Below are positions 8,305 to 17,095 of a stretch of DNA of 64,000 bases, one piece after another. A program made the translations under genes and the position numbers. Position 1 is the stretch's first letter, and every line of letters starts with the position of its first letter. The DNA comes from Haloplanus litoreus. GTDB taxonomy: Archaea > Halobacteriota > Halobacteria > Halobacteriales > Haloferacaceae. The DNA lies in NCBI RefSeq assembly GCF_042677945.1, contig NZ_JBHUDN010000003.1; one strand, written 5' to 3'. The notes beneath the pieces were generated by a model. It was not told the origin of the DNA. It searched no databases and was given only the letters and a program-made list of their open reading frames with translations.

Positions 8305-11043
8305 TCACGACGACGTCGATCCGGTGTCCTCGTCCGCAGACTCGCCCTCCCCTTCGATTTCGTCCAGCACCCGTTCGTGAAACTCCCGAAGTACGGCGTC
8401 CTCGTTCTCGGCGAGGACGGTGTCGGTGGCCGCGAGCGTCGCGAGGCCGAACGCCCGCGGCGACGGCGTCTCGACGGTCCGTTCGACCACCTCGACGTCC
8501 CCGTCGCGGAGTCGCTCGACGAACCCCTCGATGGCGTCGACGTGGAGTTTGTCCTCGAGGAGTTCACGGTCCGTCTCCTCGATCACCGCGAAGTCGTCGA
8601 GGCCGTCGGCCAGCGACAGCAGCGTCTCGCTCTCGACTTGCTGGCGCGCCGCCGACTTCTCCGTCCCCTTGTAGCGCTTCAGGATCATGAGCGAGCGCGT
8701 GGCGTCGATGCGGAAGTACCGCTTACGGAGGTCGGTGCCACGAAGCGCCGCCCGGAGGTCCTCGCGAACCGCGTCGGGGTCGAGACCGCGCAGGAGGCCC
8801 GAGACGTCGATGCGGCGGTTCAGCGGCATCGAGAGGACGAACCCGTTGTCGGCGACGGCGACGGTGACGCTCGCCGTCGTCTCGTTCGCACATTTCGAGG
8901 CCAGCAAGCGCGAGAGGCCGTCGTTGAACCGCCGGCCGTAGACGGTGTGGACGTAGTACCGGCGGCGGTACTCCTCCCGGTCGCGTTCCTCCTCGACGGC
9001 GACGCGTGTCGGCGTCGAGACGCTCTCCGGGCCGGCGAAGGCGATTTGCCTGTCGTACAGGCGGGTCAGCGCCCGCACCGCTCGTTCAGAGAGGGAATCG
9101 TCGCGAAGCCAGACGCGGAGCGCGGGCGGCCCGCCGGCCGCCAGACGGTCGAGTAGGTCACGCTGGAAGGCGAGGAGTTCGCTCGCGAGGTCGGTCGAGA
9201 GCGGCAGGCGCTCGGAGTACCACGAGGGCACCGTCGGGCGCGCGCTCGTTCGGTCGACGTACACTTTCGACCCCCGGCGGTAGCGGAACTCGAAGCGCTC
9301 GCCGCCGATGACGAACACGTCTCCGGCATCCAGCGTGTCGAGGTAGCCCTCGTCGAGTTGACCGACCCACTCGTCGCCGCTACGGACGAACACGTCACAG
9401 GAGAACGAATCGGGGATGGTGCCGACGTTCGTCAGGTAGATCATCCGGGCGAGGCGGCCACGCTTGCCGATCAGACGCTCGCCCACGTCGAACTGGGGGT
9501 GGTGGTGCTCGCCGTCCGGCGGGTCGTTGGCGTCGCGCCAGACTTTCGCGTACACGTTGCGCTCTTCCAGCCCCTCGTAGTCGGCGGTGAGGTAGCGACA
9601 CAGCGTCTCGAAGTCGTCGTCGCCGAAGTTCCGGTAGGGGTAGGCCCGCCGGAGGATCGCTCGCACCTCCGACTCGGGGCGGACGCGATTGATCGCCATG
9701 CCGTAGACGTGCTGGGCGGCCACGTCGTAGGCGTTCTCGGGGACGAACACCCGGTCGACGAAGCCAGACTCGGCCTTGCGGACCATCACGGCGCACTCGA
9801 CCAGGTCGTCCCGGTCCAGCGCGACCACCCGGCCCTCGACGACCTGGCCGACCTGGTGGCCGGCCCGACCCACCCGCTGGAGGAGGGCCGCGACGGACTT
9901 CGGTGACCCAACCTGCACCACCAGGTCGACGTGTGGCATGTCGATGCCGAGTTCGAGGCTGGTCGAGGTAGTCACGACGTCGAGGTCACCGCGTTTGAGC
10001 GCCGACTCCACCGCCTGCCTCCGGTCGGCCGAGAGACTCCCGTGGTGACAGCCGGAGTTCGACTCGTCGTACCCGTGTCGTTCGCGGAGCGCCTGCAGGA
10101 CACGCTCGGCGCCGGACCGGGTGTTCGTAAAGACCAGCGTGTTGGTGTGGGTATCGATCAGGTCGTGAAGCCGGTCGTAGAAGCGCTCGCGGACCACCGC
10201 CCCCGGCGTCTCGACCAGGTCGTCGACCGGGCAGTCGACGGCTAGGTCGAACTCGCGGGCGAAGCGGGCGTCGACGACGTCGCAGTCACGGGCCTCACCA
10301 CCCGGTGACTCGCGTCCGACGAGGAAGTCCGCCATCGTCTCCAGCGGTTCGACCGTCGCCGAACAGCCGATGCGTGTCGGCGAGCCGTCGGCGAGGCTCT
10401 CCAGTCGTTCCAGCGACACCGAGAGGTGGGTTCCACGCTTGTTCGCCGCCAGGGCGTGAATCTCGTCGACGACGACGTACTCCACCGATCGGAGTTTCTC
10501 CCTGAACTTCGGCGAGTTGAGCAGGATGGCCAGCGTCTCCGGCGTCGTATTGAGGATGTGGGGTGTCTCCGCAAGCATCCGACGGCGCTCGGCGTCGTCG
10601 GTGTCGCCGTGACGGGTGGCCTGTCGCACCGCCGTCGATTCGCCGCGGGCTTCCAGTCGCTCCCGGATCCCGTCGAGCGGGTCCGCCAGATTCCGGTGGA
10701 CGTCGTTGGCGAGTGCCTTCAGCGGCGAGACGTAGAGACAGTAGACTGCGTTCTCTAGGCCGTCGGCCCGTTCCCGGCGGAACAGTTCGTTGATGATCCC
10801 GATGAACGAAGCGAGGGTCTTCCCGCTCCCCGTGGGTGCGCAGACGAGGGCGTTCTCTCCGGCGTGGACGAGGGGGATGGCTTCGCGCTGTGGCGGCGTG
10901 AAGAAGCCGCCGTTCTCGGGGACGAACTCGCCGAACTGGTCGATCCACCAGTCGCGCACGGTGGGGTCGAGCAGTTCGAGGACGTCGGTGTCGACGGCTT
11001 CCGCGGCCAGCCGTTCGACGGCCTCCTCCTCCGGCCGGTCCAT
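8305..11043 (-). CDS. lhr: Lhr-family ATP-dependent helicase
   Basis: 912 residues of a superfamily 2 helicase. Motifs are APTGSGKT (69-76), DEIH (193-196) and SAT (228-230) in the first RecA domain, then TNTRSGAE, STSLELGIDMPHVD and QRVGRAG in the second, followed by the winged-helix and long C-terminal regions typical of Lhr. Lhr proteins unwind DNA and RNA-DNA hybrids with 3'-5' polarity and are linked to archaeal DNA repair. About 900 residues is the usual size for Lhr-core proteins. It is convergent with the Dna2-like gene; a TATA-like AT tract is not obvious upstream, where the space to the next divergent gene is 86 bp. Confidence 0.95.
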   Translation of the reverse strand: MDRPEEEAVERLAAEAVDTDVLELLDPTVRDWWIDQFGEFVPENGGFFTPPQREAIPLVHAGENALVCAPTGSGKTLASFIGIINELFRRERADGLENAVYCLYVSPLKALANDVHRNLADPLDGIRERLEARGESTAVRQATRHGDTDDAERRRMLAETPHILNTTPETLAILLNSPKFREKLRSVEYVVVDEIHALAANKRGTHLSVSLERLESLADGSPTRIGCSATVEPLETMADFLVGRESPGGEARDCDVVDARFAREFDLAVDCPVDDLVETPGAVVRERFYDRLHDLIDTHTNTLVFTNTRSGAERVLQALRERHGYDESNSGCHHGSLSADRRQAVESALKRGDLDVVTTSTSLELGIDMPHVDLVVQVGSPKSVAALLQRVGRAGHQVGQVVEGRVVALDRDDLVECAVMVRKAESGFVDRVFVPENAYDVAAQHVYGMAINRVRPESEVRAILRRAYPYRNFGDDDFETLCRYLTADYEGLEERNVYAKVWRDANDPPDGEHHHPQFDVGERLIGKRGRLARMIYLTNVGTIPDSFSCDVFVRSGDEWVGQLDEGYLDTLDAGDVFVIGGERFEFRYRRGSKVYVDRTSARPTVPSWYSERLPLSTDLASELLAFQRDLLDRLAAGGPPALRVWLRDDSLSERAVRALTRLYDRQIAFAGPESVSTPTRVAVEEERDREEYRRRYYVHTVYGRRFNDGLSRLLASKCANETTASVTVAVADNGFVLSMPLNRRIDVSGLLRGLDPDAVREDLRAALRGTDLRKRYFRIDATRSLMILKRYKGTEKSAARQQVESETLLSLADGLDDFAVIEETDRELLEDKLHVDAIEGFVERLRDGDVEVVERTVETPSPRAFGLATLAATDTVLAENEDAVLREFHERVLDEIEGEGESADEDTGSTSS

Positions 11044-11129
11044 CGGCTACCTCTTGGTGCGGACGACCAAGTGGGTTGTGTCCGGGGCGCAGACACAACC
11101 GCTAAGTTCGGGGTGGCGCTACACTCAGT

Positions 11130-11429
11130 ATGGCAGACAAGAAACTCACTCTCCTAGAACTCAACCTCGGCGACGGCTCGATTCAGATCGGTCCCGCGAC
11201 GCTCGGCGACGAAGCTCCGAGCGCCGACACGGACGCCGGCGAATCTGCCGGCGGCGACAGCGACGACGACTCCAGCGGCTGTGGCTGCCCCGGACGCAAG
11301 GCCGGAAAGCTCCTCTTGGTCCTCGCCGTCCTCGGCGTCGTCGCGTTCGCCGCGGCGAAACTCCTCGGCGGGGGCGAGTACGAGGACCTCGACGAACTCG
11401 AGGACCTCTCCGACCTCGACGAGGAGTGA
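11130..11429 (+). CDS. Small single-pass membrane protein
   Basis: 99 residues. An N-terminal soluble part (MADKKLTLLELNLGDGSIQIGP) is followed by an acidic linker with a CGCPG motif. A single membrane helix lies around residues 57-75 (LLLVLAVLGVVAFAAAKLL), and the tail is a Glu/Asp repeat. The ATG lies 27 bp after a TATA-like GCTAAG (11101-11106), so the transcript is probably leaderless. The pattern is shared by conserved haloarchaeal small membrane proteins without known function. Confidence 0.7.
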   Translation: MADKKLTLLELNLGDGSIQIGPATLGDEAPSADTDAGESAGGDSDDDSSGCGCPGRKAGKLLLVLAVLGVVAFAAAKLLGGGEYEDLDELEDLSDLDEE

Positions 11430-11472
11430 CCATCCGGACCGCTTAAGCGACGGCCGGCCCGTATGAGTGCGT

Positions 11473-12480
11473 ATGACGGTATCGAGTGCGCCGGGCAAAG
11501 TGTATCTCTTCGGCGAACACGCCGTCGTCTACGGTGAACCCGCCGTGCCCTGTGCCATCGAACGGCGAGCGACGGTGACGGTCGAGATCCGGGACGACGA
11601 CCACGTCCGCGTGGAGGCGTCGGACCTCAGTCTCGACGGGTTCACCGTCGAGTACGCGGGGTCGACCGGCGGCCGGCCGGACGTCGACGTGCCGGCGCCG
11701 CTGGTGGAGGCGGCGATGGGCTACATCGACGCGGCGGTCGAACAGGCCCGCGACGCGGCCGGCGCTCCCGACGCTGGCTTCGATATAACCGTAGAGAGTT
11801 CCATCCCCCTCGGGGCGGGACTGGGGTCCTCGGCTGCGGTGACAGTGGCGGGCATCGACGCGGCGACGCGCGAACTCGGCCGGAAGTTGTCGCCACGGGA
11901 ACTCGCGGACCGCGCCTACCGCGCGGAGGCCGCGGTGCAGGAAGGCCAGGCGTCGCGGGCGGACACCTTCTGTTCTGCCGTTGGCGGCGCCGTCCGCGTC
12001 GAGGGCGACGACTGCCGAGACATCGAGGCGCCGAACCTCCCCTTCGTCGTCGGCTTCGACGGCGGTGCGGGCGATACGGGCGAACTCGTCGCCGGCGTCC
12101 GCGCGCTGAAAGAGGAGTACGACTTCGCCGCCGACACCGTCGCGACCATCGGCGACCTGGTGCGGACGGGCGAGCGGATTCTCGACCCCGTGGCGGACGC
12201 GGGCGCGGGGGATCGGCTCGCGGAACTCGGCCGGCTGATGAACTTCAATCACGGCCTGCTGGAGTCCCTCGGCGTCTCCTCGCGCTCCCTCGACAGTATG
12301 GTGTGGGCGGCCCGCGAAGCCGGCGCACACGGCGCGAAACTCACCGGGGCCGGTGGCGGCGGCTGCATCGTCGCCCTCGATCCGACGCCGGAGACGCTGA
12401 CGGCGCTCCAGTTCACGCCGGGATGCGAGGAGGCGTTCCGCGCCGAACTGGCGACCGACGGCGTCCGGAGGGTGGAATGA
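11473..12480 (+). CDS. mvk: Mevalonate kinase
   Basis: 335 residues from ATG 11473 (a GTG two codons upstream is less likely). It phosphorylates (R)-mevalonate with ATP in the archaeal isoprenoid pathway that feeds ether-lipid and carotenoid synthesis. GHMP-kinase motifs are PGKVYLFGEH at the N-terminus, SSIPLGAGLGSSAAV in the middle and KLTGAGGGGCIVAL near the end. A TATA-like CTTAAG lies about 27-30 bp upstream, suggesting a leaderless mRNA. Its last four bases overlap the start of ipk, so the two kinases form an operon. Confidence 0.95.
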   Translation: MTVSSAPGKVYLFGEHAVVYGEPAVPCAIERRATVTVEIRDDDHVRVEASDLSLDGFTVEYAGSTGGRPDVDVPAPLVEAAMGYIDAAVEQARDAAGAPDAGFDITVESSIPLGAGLGSSAAVTVAGIDAATRELGRKLSPRELADRAYRAEAAVQEGQASRADTFCSAVGGAVRVEGDDCRDIEAPNLPFVVGFDGGAGDTGELVAGVRALKEEYDFAADTVATIGDLVRTGERILDPVADAGAGDRLAELGRLMNFNHGLLESLGVSSRSLDSMVWAAREAGAHGAKLTGAGGGGCIVALDPTPETLTALQFTPGCEEAFRAELATDGVRRVE

Positions 12481-13214
12481 CCACCGTTCTCAAACTCGGG
12501 GGGAGCCTCATCACGGACAAGGACCGCCGAGAGACGCTGGACGACGCCGCCCTCTCGGCCGCGGCGGACGCCGTCGCCGACGCCGACGTCGGGACTGACC
12601 TCGCGCTCGTCCACGGGGCCGGAAGCTTCGGCCACCACTACGCCGAGAAATACGGCGTCAGCGTGACGGAGGGAACGACCGATGCGGGCGCCGCCCTCGA
12701 AATCCACGGGTCGATGACGACGCTCAATCGCTTCGTCCTCTCGCGCCTGCACGACCGGAACGTGCCGGCGCTCCCCGTTCATCCGCTCTCCGCGGGCGCT
12801 CGCGACGGCGAGGCGAGCCTCGACTTCTCGCTGACCACGGTGTGCACCATGCTCGACGAGGGATTCGTCCCCGTCTCTCATGGCGACGTGGTCGCCCACG
12901 AGGGGAAGGGAACGACGATTATCTCGGGCGACGAGTTGGTCGCACGCTTCGCGACGGCTCTGGACGCCGACCGGGTCGGTCTGTGTTCGACCGTCGACGG
13001 CGTCTACGACGCCGAGGGCGACGTAATCGACCGAATCGAGAGGTTCGACGACGTTGCCGACGCCCTCGGCGGCAGCGACGCCACCGACGTCACCGGCGGC
13101 ATGGCCGGGAAGGTGCGAACCCTCCTCGACCTGGACGCGCCGGCCTACGTCTTCGGCGCTGCCGACCTCCCGACGTTCCTCGACGGCGGGGAACCCGGGA
13201 CCCGTATCGACTGA
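12477..13214 (+). CDS. ipk: Isopentenyl phosphate kinase
   Basis: 245 residues of the amino-acid kinase fold. LKLGGSLITDK starts the protein; HGAGSFGHHYAEKYG contains the His used by isopentenyl phosphate kinases, and TGGMAGKV lies near the end. It converts isopentenyl phosphate to isopentenyl diphosphate, the last step of the archaeal variant of the mevalonate pathway. The ATGA overlap with mvk means coupled expression of an early and the final kinase of the same route. Length and motifs are normal. Confidence 0.95.
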   Translation: MTTVLKLGGSLITDKDRRETLDDAALSAAADAVADADVGTDLALVHGAGSFGHHYAEKYGVSVTEGTTDAGAALEIHGSMTTLNRFVLSRLHDRNVPALPVHPLSAGARDGEASLDFSLTTVCTMLDEGFVPVSHGDVVAHEGKGTTIISGDELVARFATALDADRVGLCSTVDGVYDAEGDVIDRIERFDDVADALGGSDATDVTGGMAGKVRTLLDLDAPAYVFGAADLPTFLDGGEPGTRID

Positions 13215-13283
13215 ACGGGGAACGGTCGTGGTACCACGACCCTCACAAGGGTTATCCCCGGAGAAGCTGTACGTTTGTTTGCA

Positions 13284-13478
13284 ATGGCAAACGGAAAGGT
13301 TGATTTCTTCAACGACACTGGCGGCTACGGTTTCATCGAGACTGAGGATGCTGACGACGACGTTTTCTTCCACATGGAGGACGTTGGCGGTCCGGACCTC
13401 GAAGAGGGGCAGGAACTCGATTTCGAGATTGAGGACTCACCGAAGGGTCCGCGCGCGACCAACGTCGTTCGCAACTAA
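13284..13478 (+). CDS. cspA: Cold-shock domain protein
   Basis: 64 residues forming one cold-shock (OB-fold) domain. GKVDFFNDTGGYGFIET contains RNP1-like GYGFI, and DVFFHMED contains RNP2-like VFFH. It should bind single-stranded RNA or DNA. Compared with bacterial CspA it is more acidic, as usual in halophiles. A TATA-like GTTATCC near 13253 lies about 27 bp before the ATG. Confidence 0.96.
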   Translation: MANGKVDFFNDTGGYGFIETEDADDDVFFHMEDVGGPDLEEGQELDFEIEDSPKGPRATNVVRN

Positions 13479-13606
13479 CACCGACTTCGGCCCGTCGCCT
13501 CGAGGCGGCGGTCGACGACGCTTCCATTTTTGTGGTACTCCGATCCGGAGCGGTGGTGCTCGGCTCGGGAGGGTACCTTTTGAGTCTTCACGCCGTCGAG
13601 TCAGTC

Positions 13607-13882
13607 GTGACCACCGACGACACCGTGCGGGTCTGGCTCGTAGAGCGAACGTACTCGGACGACGAACAGAACGTCATCATCCTCACCTACGCCACACCGG
13701 ACGGCGAGCGATACTTCCGGAAGGAACGTGCACTCACCTCGTTCTCGGACGTACGCGACACGACGGCGGCCGTCGAGGCGTCACCGAACGACCTGGGGAC
13801 GGTCGACGAGGATCAGGTCGACGTCTACGCCGCCGAGGCCGAACGAATGGCCGCGGAACACGACCCCGACGACGTCATCTAG
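13607..13882 (+). CDS. Conserved haloarchaeal hypothetical protein
   Basis: 91 residues from the GTG at 13607 (TTDDTVRVWLVERTYSDDEQ...). An upstream ATG at 13532 would add 25 residues of poor quality. The core VWLVERTYS and LTYATPDGERYFRKERALTSF is a beta-rich conserved haloarchaeal domain; the acidic tail is helical. There is no catalytic motif or membrane segment. Its stop overlaps the stop end of the convergent MBL gene by four bases. Function unknown. Confidence 0.7.
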   Translation: MTTDDTVRVWLVERTYSDDEQNVIILTYATPDGERYFRKERALTSFSDVRDTTAAVEASPNDLGTVDEDQVDVYAAEAERMAAEHDPDDVI

Positions 13883-14619
13883 CACTCGATCCGTAACCCG
13901 TCGCGGGCGAAGCGCACGTCGCCGTCGAAGCGCCGTTCGACCGCCGAGAGCATCTCCTCGTGACGCCCCTCGGTGTGGGGGTAGAGGTGGGTCAGGTAGA
14001 CTCGGCCGTAGTCGTGGCCGGCGAGGGCGGCGCCGAGTGACGTCGGCGTCGGGTGGTTCGACACGTCCACGTCGTCGGGGAACGAGCAGTCGTGGACGAA
14101 GATATCGGAGCCGTCGGCGAAAGCGGCCAGTCCCTCGAACGCCTCGGTGTCGCTGCTGATCGTCAGGTCGCCGGACTCGCCCGCGAACCGGTAGGCCAGG
14201 CCCTCGACCGAGTGGCGCGTCTCGTGAGCGCGCACGTCGAATCCGGCGACAGAGAACTCGTGAGCGCCCACCTCGCGCACCCGGAGGTCGACCCGGCCAT
14301 CGAGGTAGTCGAACGCGGCGAGCAAGTCGTCGACGAGCGACTTCGTCCCGCGCGGGCCGACGACTTCCAGGTACTCCTCGCCGGCCAGCCAGCGGGCCTT
14401 CAGGAGCGCCAAGAGGTCGGAGGCGTGGTCCAGGTGGCGGTGTGTCAGGAGGACGGTCGAGACGCCCTCGTAGCCCACGTCGGTGGCGGCGAGGCGGTGG
14501 AGGACGCCGGCCCCGCAGTCGACGAGGAGGGATCGATCCCCACGTTCGAGCAGCAGGCCCGTCTGGGCACGGTCGGGGAGTGGCATCGCGCTCCCGGTGC
14601 CGAGGAAGGTGAGGTCCAT
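13879..14619 (-). CDS. MBL-fold metallohydrolase (RNase Z-like family)
   Basis: 246 residues from the ATG at 14619; a start 11 codons upstream would place odd residues before the typical MDLTFLGTGSAMP. Metallo-beta-lactamase motifs are THRHLDHASD (HxHxDH), HETRHS, SSDTEAF and THLYPHTEG. Two zinc ions should bind here. Resemblance to RNase Z/arylsulfatase-type enzymes is clear, but the long exosite arm of true tRNase Z is not visible, so the substrate is open. The reading direction is convergent with the preceding small gene. Confidence 0.85.
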   Translation of the reverse strand: MDLTFLGTGSAMPLPDRAQTGLLLERGDRSLLVDCGAGVLHRLAATDVGYEGVSTVLLTHRHLDHASDLLALLKARWLAGEEYLEVVGPRGTKSLVDDLLAAFDYLDGRVDLRVREVGAHEFSVAGFDVRAHETRHSVEGLAYRFAGESGDLTISSDTEAFEGLAAFADGSDIFVHDCSFPDDVDVSNHPTPTSLGAALAGHDYGRVYLTHLYPHTEGRHEEMLSAVERRFDGDVRFARDGLRIEC

Positions 14620-14681
14620 GCCCGGCCGTGGGTCGGCCGGTCGGAAAGTCACTTCGACGGGGACCGATCCGCGGGCGACCG

Positions 14682-15704
14682 TCAGTCCTCGTCGCCCCCG
14701 TCGTCGAGGCCGAGGGCGGCGAAGACGCGGTTGCTGACGAGCCGATTGACGATGTCGACGAGGGTCGCGTCGTCGGTCGTGTAGTCCGCGAAGATGCCGA
14801 GCGGGATCTGGCCCCCGGCCATCTCGCGGTGACCGCCGGCACTGCCCACGTCGTCGAACGCGTCACCCAGCGCGTCGCCGAGGTTGATCCGCGGATCGGT
14901 CGACCGGCCGCTGAGGTGGATGGCGTCGTCGACGATGCCGAAGACGACGGCCGTCTCGACGCCTTCCAGCGTGGCGAGGTAGTCCGCGGCCTGCGGGAGA
15001 GCGTCGCGTTCGTTCGTGCGACCGACGTGTGTGAGCAGCGTCCCGCCCCGGACCACGCGGTTGCGAATGGCGTCGGCGATGGCGTCGACCGTCTCCCCGC
15101 TGACCGACGGGGTCGACAGCCGCCGCAACAGGTCGCGGTCCGTCCGGTCGTGGAGGCTCGCGACCGCCTCGTACTCCGCGGGAGTTGCGCCGCGCAGGAA
15201 GCCGAGCGTCTCGCGTCTGATCGCGAACGTCAGCGCCGTCGCGAGCGTCGCGTCCACCTCGACGTCGAGTTCGGCGACGTACTCCGCGAGGATTGTCGCC
15301 GTCGCGCCGACCGCCTCGCGGTGGTCGACGAACCGGGCGTCGATCCCCTCCGCGGGATGATGGTCGATCACCACGTCGACGGGCGTTCCGGGCGGCACCT
15401 CGTTGTTCGCACCCGGAATCGCGTGATCGACGAAGGCCAGTAACGCGCCGTCGGGACGGTCATGGACGACCTCCGGATCGAACGGCTGGAGGTCCAGGTC
15501 GAGCAAGTTGACGAACGCCCGATTCTGCTGGTGGGAGATCCGTCCGCTGTAGAGGATGCGCCGCTCGTCGACGCCCGCGGCAGCGGCGATTCGACCGAGC
15601 GCCAGCGCGCTCGACAGACAGTCCGGATCGGGGTTGTTGTGACAGACGATGGCGAGCGAATCCGCGTCCCCGAGCAAATCGTACAGCGTTCGGGCCTGGC
15701 TCAT
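14682..15704 (-). CDS. DHH-family phosphoesterase
   Basis: 340 residues from ATG 15704. The N-terminal DHH domain has CHNNPDPDCLSSA (22-33), FVDHAI and VIDHHPAEG. The C-terminal DHHA1 domain has the Gly-rich GSAGGHREMAGG. Such proteins hydrolyse phosphodiester bonds of short oligonucleotides, nanoRNA or cyclic dinucleotides with manganese. It lies 38 bp after the TRAM-domain gene in the same direction. The substrate cannot be told from sequence. Confidence 0.88.
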   Translation of the reverse strand: MSQARTLYDLLGDADSLAIVCHNNPDPDCLSSALALGRIAAAAGVDERRILYSGRISHQQNRAFVNLLDLDLQPFDPEVVHDRPDGALLAFVDHAIPGANNEVPPGTPVDVVIDHHPAEGIDARFVDHREAVGATATILAEYVAELDVEVDATLATALTFAIRRETLGFLRGATPAEYEAVASLHDRTDRDLLRRLSTPSVSGETVDAIADAIRNRVVRGGTLLTHVGRTNERDALPQAADYLATLEGVETAVVFGIVDDAIHLSGRSTDPRINLGDALGDAFDDVGSAGGHREMAGGQIPLGIFADYTTDDATLVDIVNRLVSNRVFAALGLDDGGDED

Positions 15705-15742
15705 CGATCCGACTTCGCGCTCCGTTCGTAAGTCGGTTCCCG

Positions 15743-15952
15743 TCACGTGAAGCCGAACTCGGCGTCGACGACCTCGGCGCGCGCGAAGTTCGTCCCGACG
15801 TCGGTGATTTCGACGCGCACCGTCTCGCCGAGCGACGCGTCGTCGACGAGGACGGCGAACTCGTCGACGTATCCGACGCCGTCGCCCTCGTCGCCCAGTT
15901 CCTCGATGGCGACCACGTAGGTATCGCCGGCCGTGACGGGTCGATCTGCCAT
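15743..15952 (-). CDS. TRAM-domain protein
   Basis: 69 residues: essentially one TRAM domain (beta-barrel RNA-binding fold) with YVVAIEELGDEGDGVGYVDEFAV, shown here in parts as EELGDEGDGVGYV and GETVRVEITDVGTNFARAEV. The start at MADRPV is preferred over one five codons upstream. Small TRAM proteins are abundant in archaea and act as RNA chaperones, comparable to bacterial Csp. It is followed at 38 bp by the DHH phosphoesterase and may be in one transcript with it. Confidence 0.9.
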   Translation of the reverse strand: MADRPVTAGDTYVVAIEELGDEGDGVGYVDEFAVLVDDASLGETVRVEITDVGTNFARAEVVDAEFGFT

Positions 15953-16013
15953 GTGACCGAGTACCACACGAAGACGGAAATAAGTCGTGGTGACGACACG
16001 TCGAGGGCCCAGT

Positions 16014-16757
16014 TCAGGGCGCGAGGCGGTTCTTCCGGCCCTTCATGTGTTCCTCGTAGTGTTCGAAGGTGAGGGGGCACCAGTCGGCGGCCAGGTCGAG
16101 TATCGACTCGGTCATCTCCCGAATCTCCCACTGGCTGTCGGCGGCGGCGCGCATGTCCGCGACGTGCATCAGCATGCGGGCGTTCAGCGACATGACGATG
16201 TTGACCTCGGTGCCGATGGGGAGAACGAAGCGGGCGTCCTCCGGCGGCATCCCCAGATCGAGGAGTTCCTGGTAGGACTCGACGGAGTCCCGAACTGTCT
16301 CGCGGAAGACGCGTTCGCGTTCGGCGACCGTCTCCTCGTCGACGGCTCCGCTGGACTGGTTGCGACCGATCCAGTCGGGATCGATCGCCGACGGCGGCGT
16401 CACCACCATCGCGCCCTCCTCGACCGCCGCAGGATCCACGTCGTCGAAGGAGACGTAGCGCATGCTCTGGATGTCGAAACTCACGTGCCGATGGCGCGTG
16501 ATCTGGGCCATACACGACCGGCTGACGCCCTTGATCGCGAAGGTCGCCTGCGGATGTTCGAACGGACCGAAGTGGCCGTGATCCAGCAGGTGACCGATCA
16601 GCGTCTCCCGTTTCTCCGCCTCCGTCTCCCCCTCGATGCTCTCCATCGCCTCCGCGAACGAGATGTCGCCGACGAACTCGGAGAGGTAGTCGTTTCGCGC
16701 CGCGGAACAGATCACCCGTTCCGGGTCCGGCGTCGCTTCGAGCAGTTGGACGTCCAT
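16014..16757 (-). CDS. thyX: FAD-dependent thymidylate synthase
   Basis: 247 residues. The ThyX signature RHRHVSFDIQSMRY (RHRxxSxxxxSxRY type) is present, with FEHPQATFAIKG before it and SLNARMLMHVADMR near the end. It makes dTMP from dUMP with methylene-tetrahydrofolate and NADPH/FAD, releasing tetrahydrofolate. A TATA-like TTTAA (16783-16787) lies 27 bp before the start, so it is leaderless. The start codon overlaps by two bases an ATG of a divergent frame. A dihydrofolate reductase gene lies 340 bp away on the other strand. Confidence 0.96.
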   Translation of the reverse strand: MDVQLLEATPDPERVICSAARNDYLSEFVGDISFAEAMESIEGETEAEKRETLIGHLLDHGHFGPFEHPQATFAIKGVSRSCMAQITRHRHVSFDIQSMRYVSFDDVDPAAVEEGAMVVTPPSAIDPDWIGRNQSSGAVDEETVAERERVFRETVRDSVESYQELLDLGMPPEDARFVLPIGTEVNIVMSLNARMLMHVADMRAAADSQWEIREMTESILDLAADWCPLTFEHYEEHMKGRKNRLAP

Positions 16758-17073
16758 GCGTTCGACGGGGGCGGCGGGCTACTTTAACCATCGGGAGTCT
16801 CCGGGCGGGCCGCGGGGACCGACCCCAGAGCCGCGGCCGGAGCGAAGCGACGCCATCCCCGACTCGTACGCCATCCGCGTCGACGACCGCCGTCTCGACG
16901 TGTGGCAGTACCGCGTCGGCATCGCCGACCCGGACGGCGAGTGGACGTTCGTCGAAACGTTCGACCACGAGGACGACCCCAAACTCTCCGTGGAGCAGCC
17001 GACTCTGACGCCGCCGGGCGCGGACGCCTACTGGATCTACAGCACGTCCTCCGACTGCGAACTGGACTGCTAA
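16756..17073 (+). CDS. Small conserved hypothetical protein, start uncertain
   Basis: The reliable part is the C-terminal 70 residues: SYAIRVDDRRLDVWQYRVGI, then PDGEWTFVETFDHEDDPKLS and a tail DAYWIYSTSSDCELDC with two Cys. The only ATG in frame is 16756, which overlaps the thyX start codon and the thyX promoter; the alternative is GTG 16900 (57 residues), which cuts into the conserved part. Either the start is unusual or the 5' end has decayed. It is followed 22 bp later by the DHFR gene. Function unknown. Confidence 0.5.
   Translation: MRSTGAAGYFNHRESPGGPRGPTPEPRPERSDAIPDSYAIRVDDRRLDVWQYRVGIADPDGEWTFVETFDHEDDPKLSVEQPTLTPPGADAYWIYSTSSDCELDC
16781..16790 (-). promoter_or_regulatory. thyX: TATA box of thyX
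   Basis: TGGTTAAAGT on the minus strand, centred 27 bp before the thyX ATG, as in leaderless haloarchaeal promoters. It lies within the 5' part of the divergent small frame, which makes an upstream start for that frame doubtful. Confidence 0.6.
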
Positions 17074-17095
17074 CAACGATGAGACGAGACCCGAC

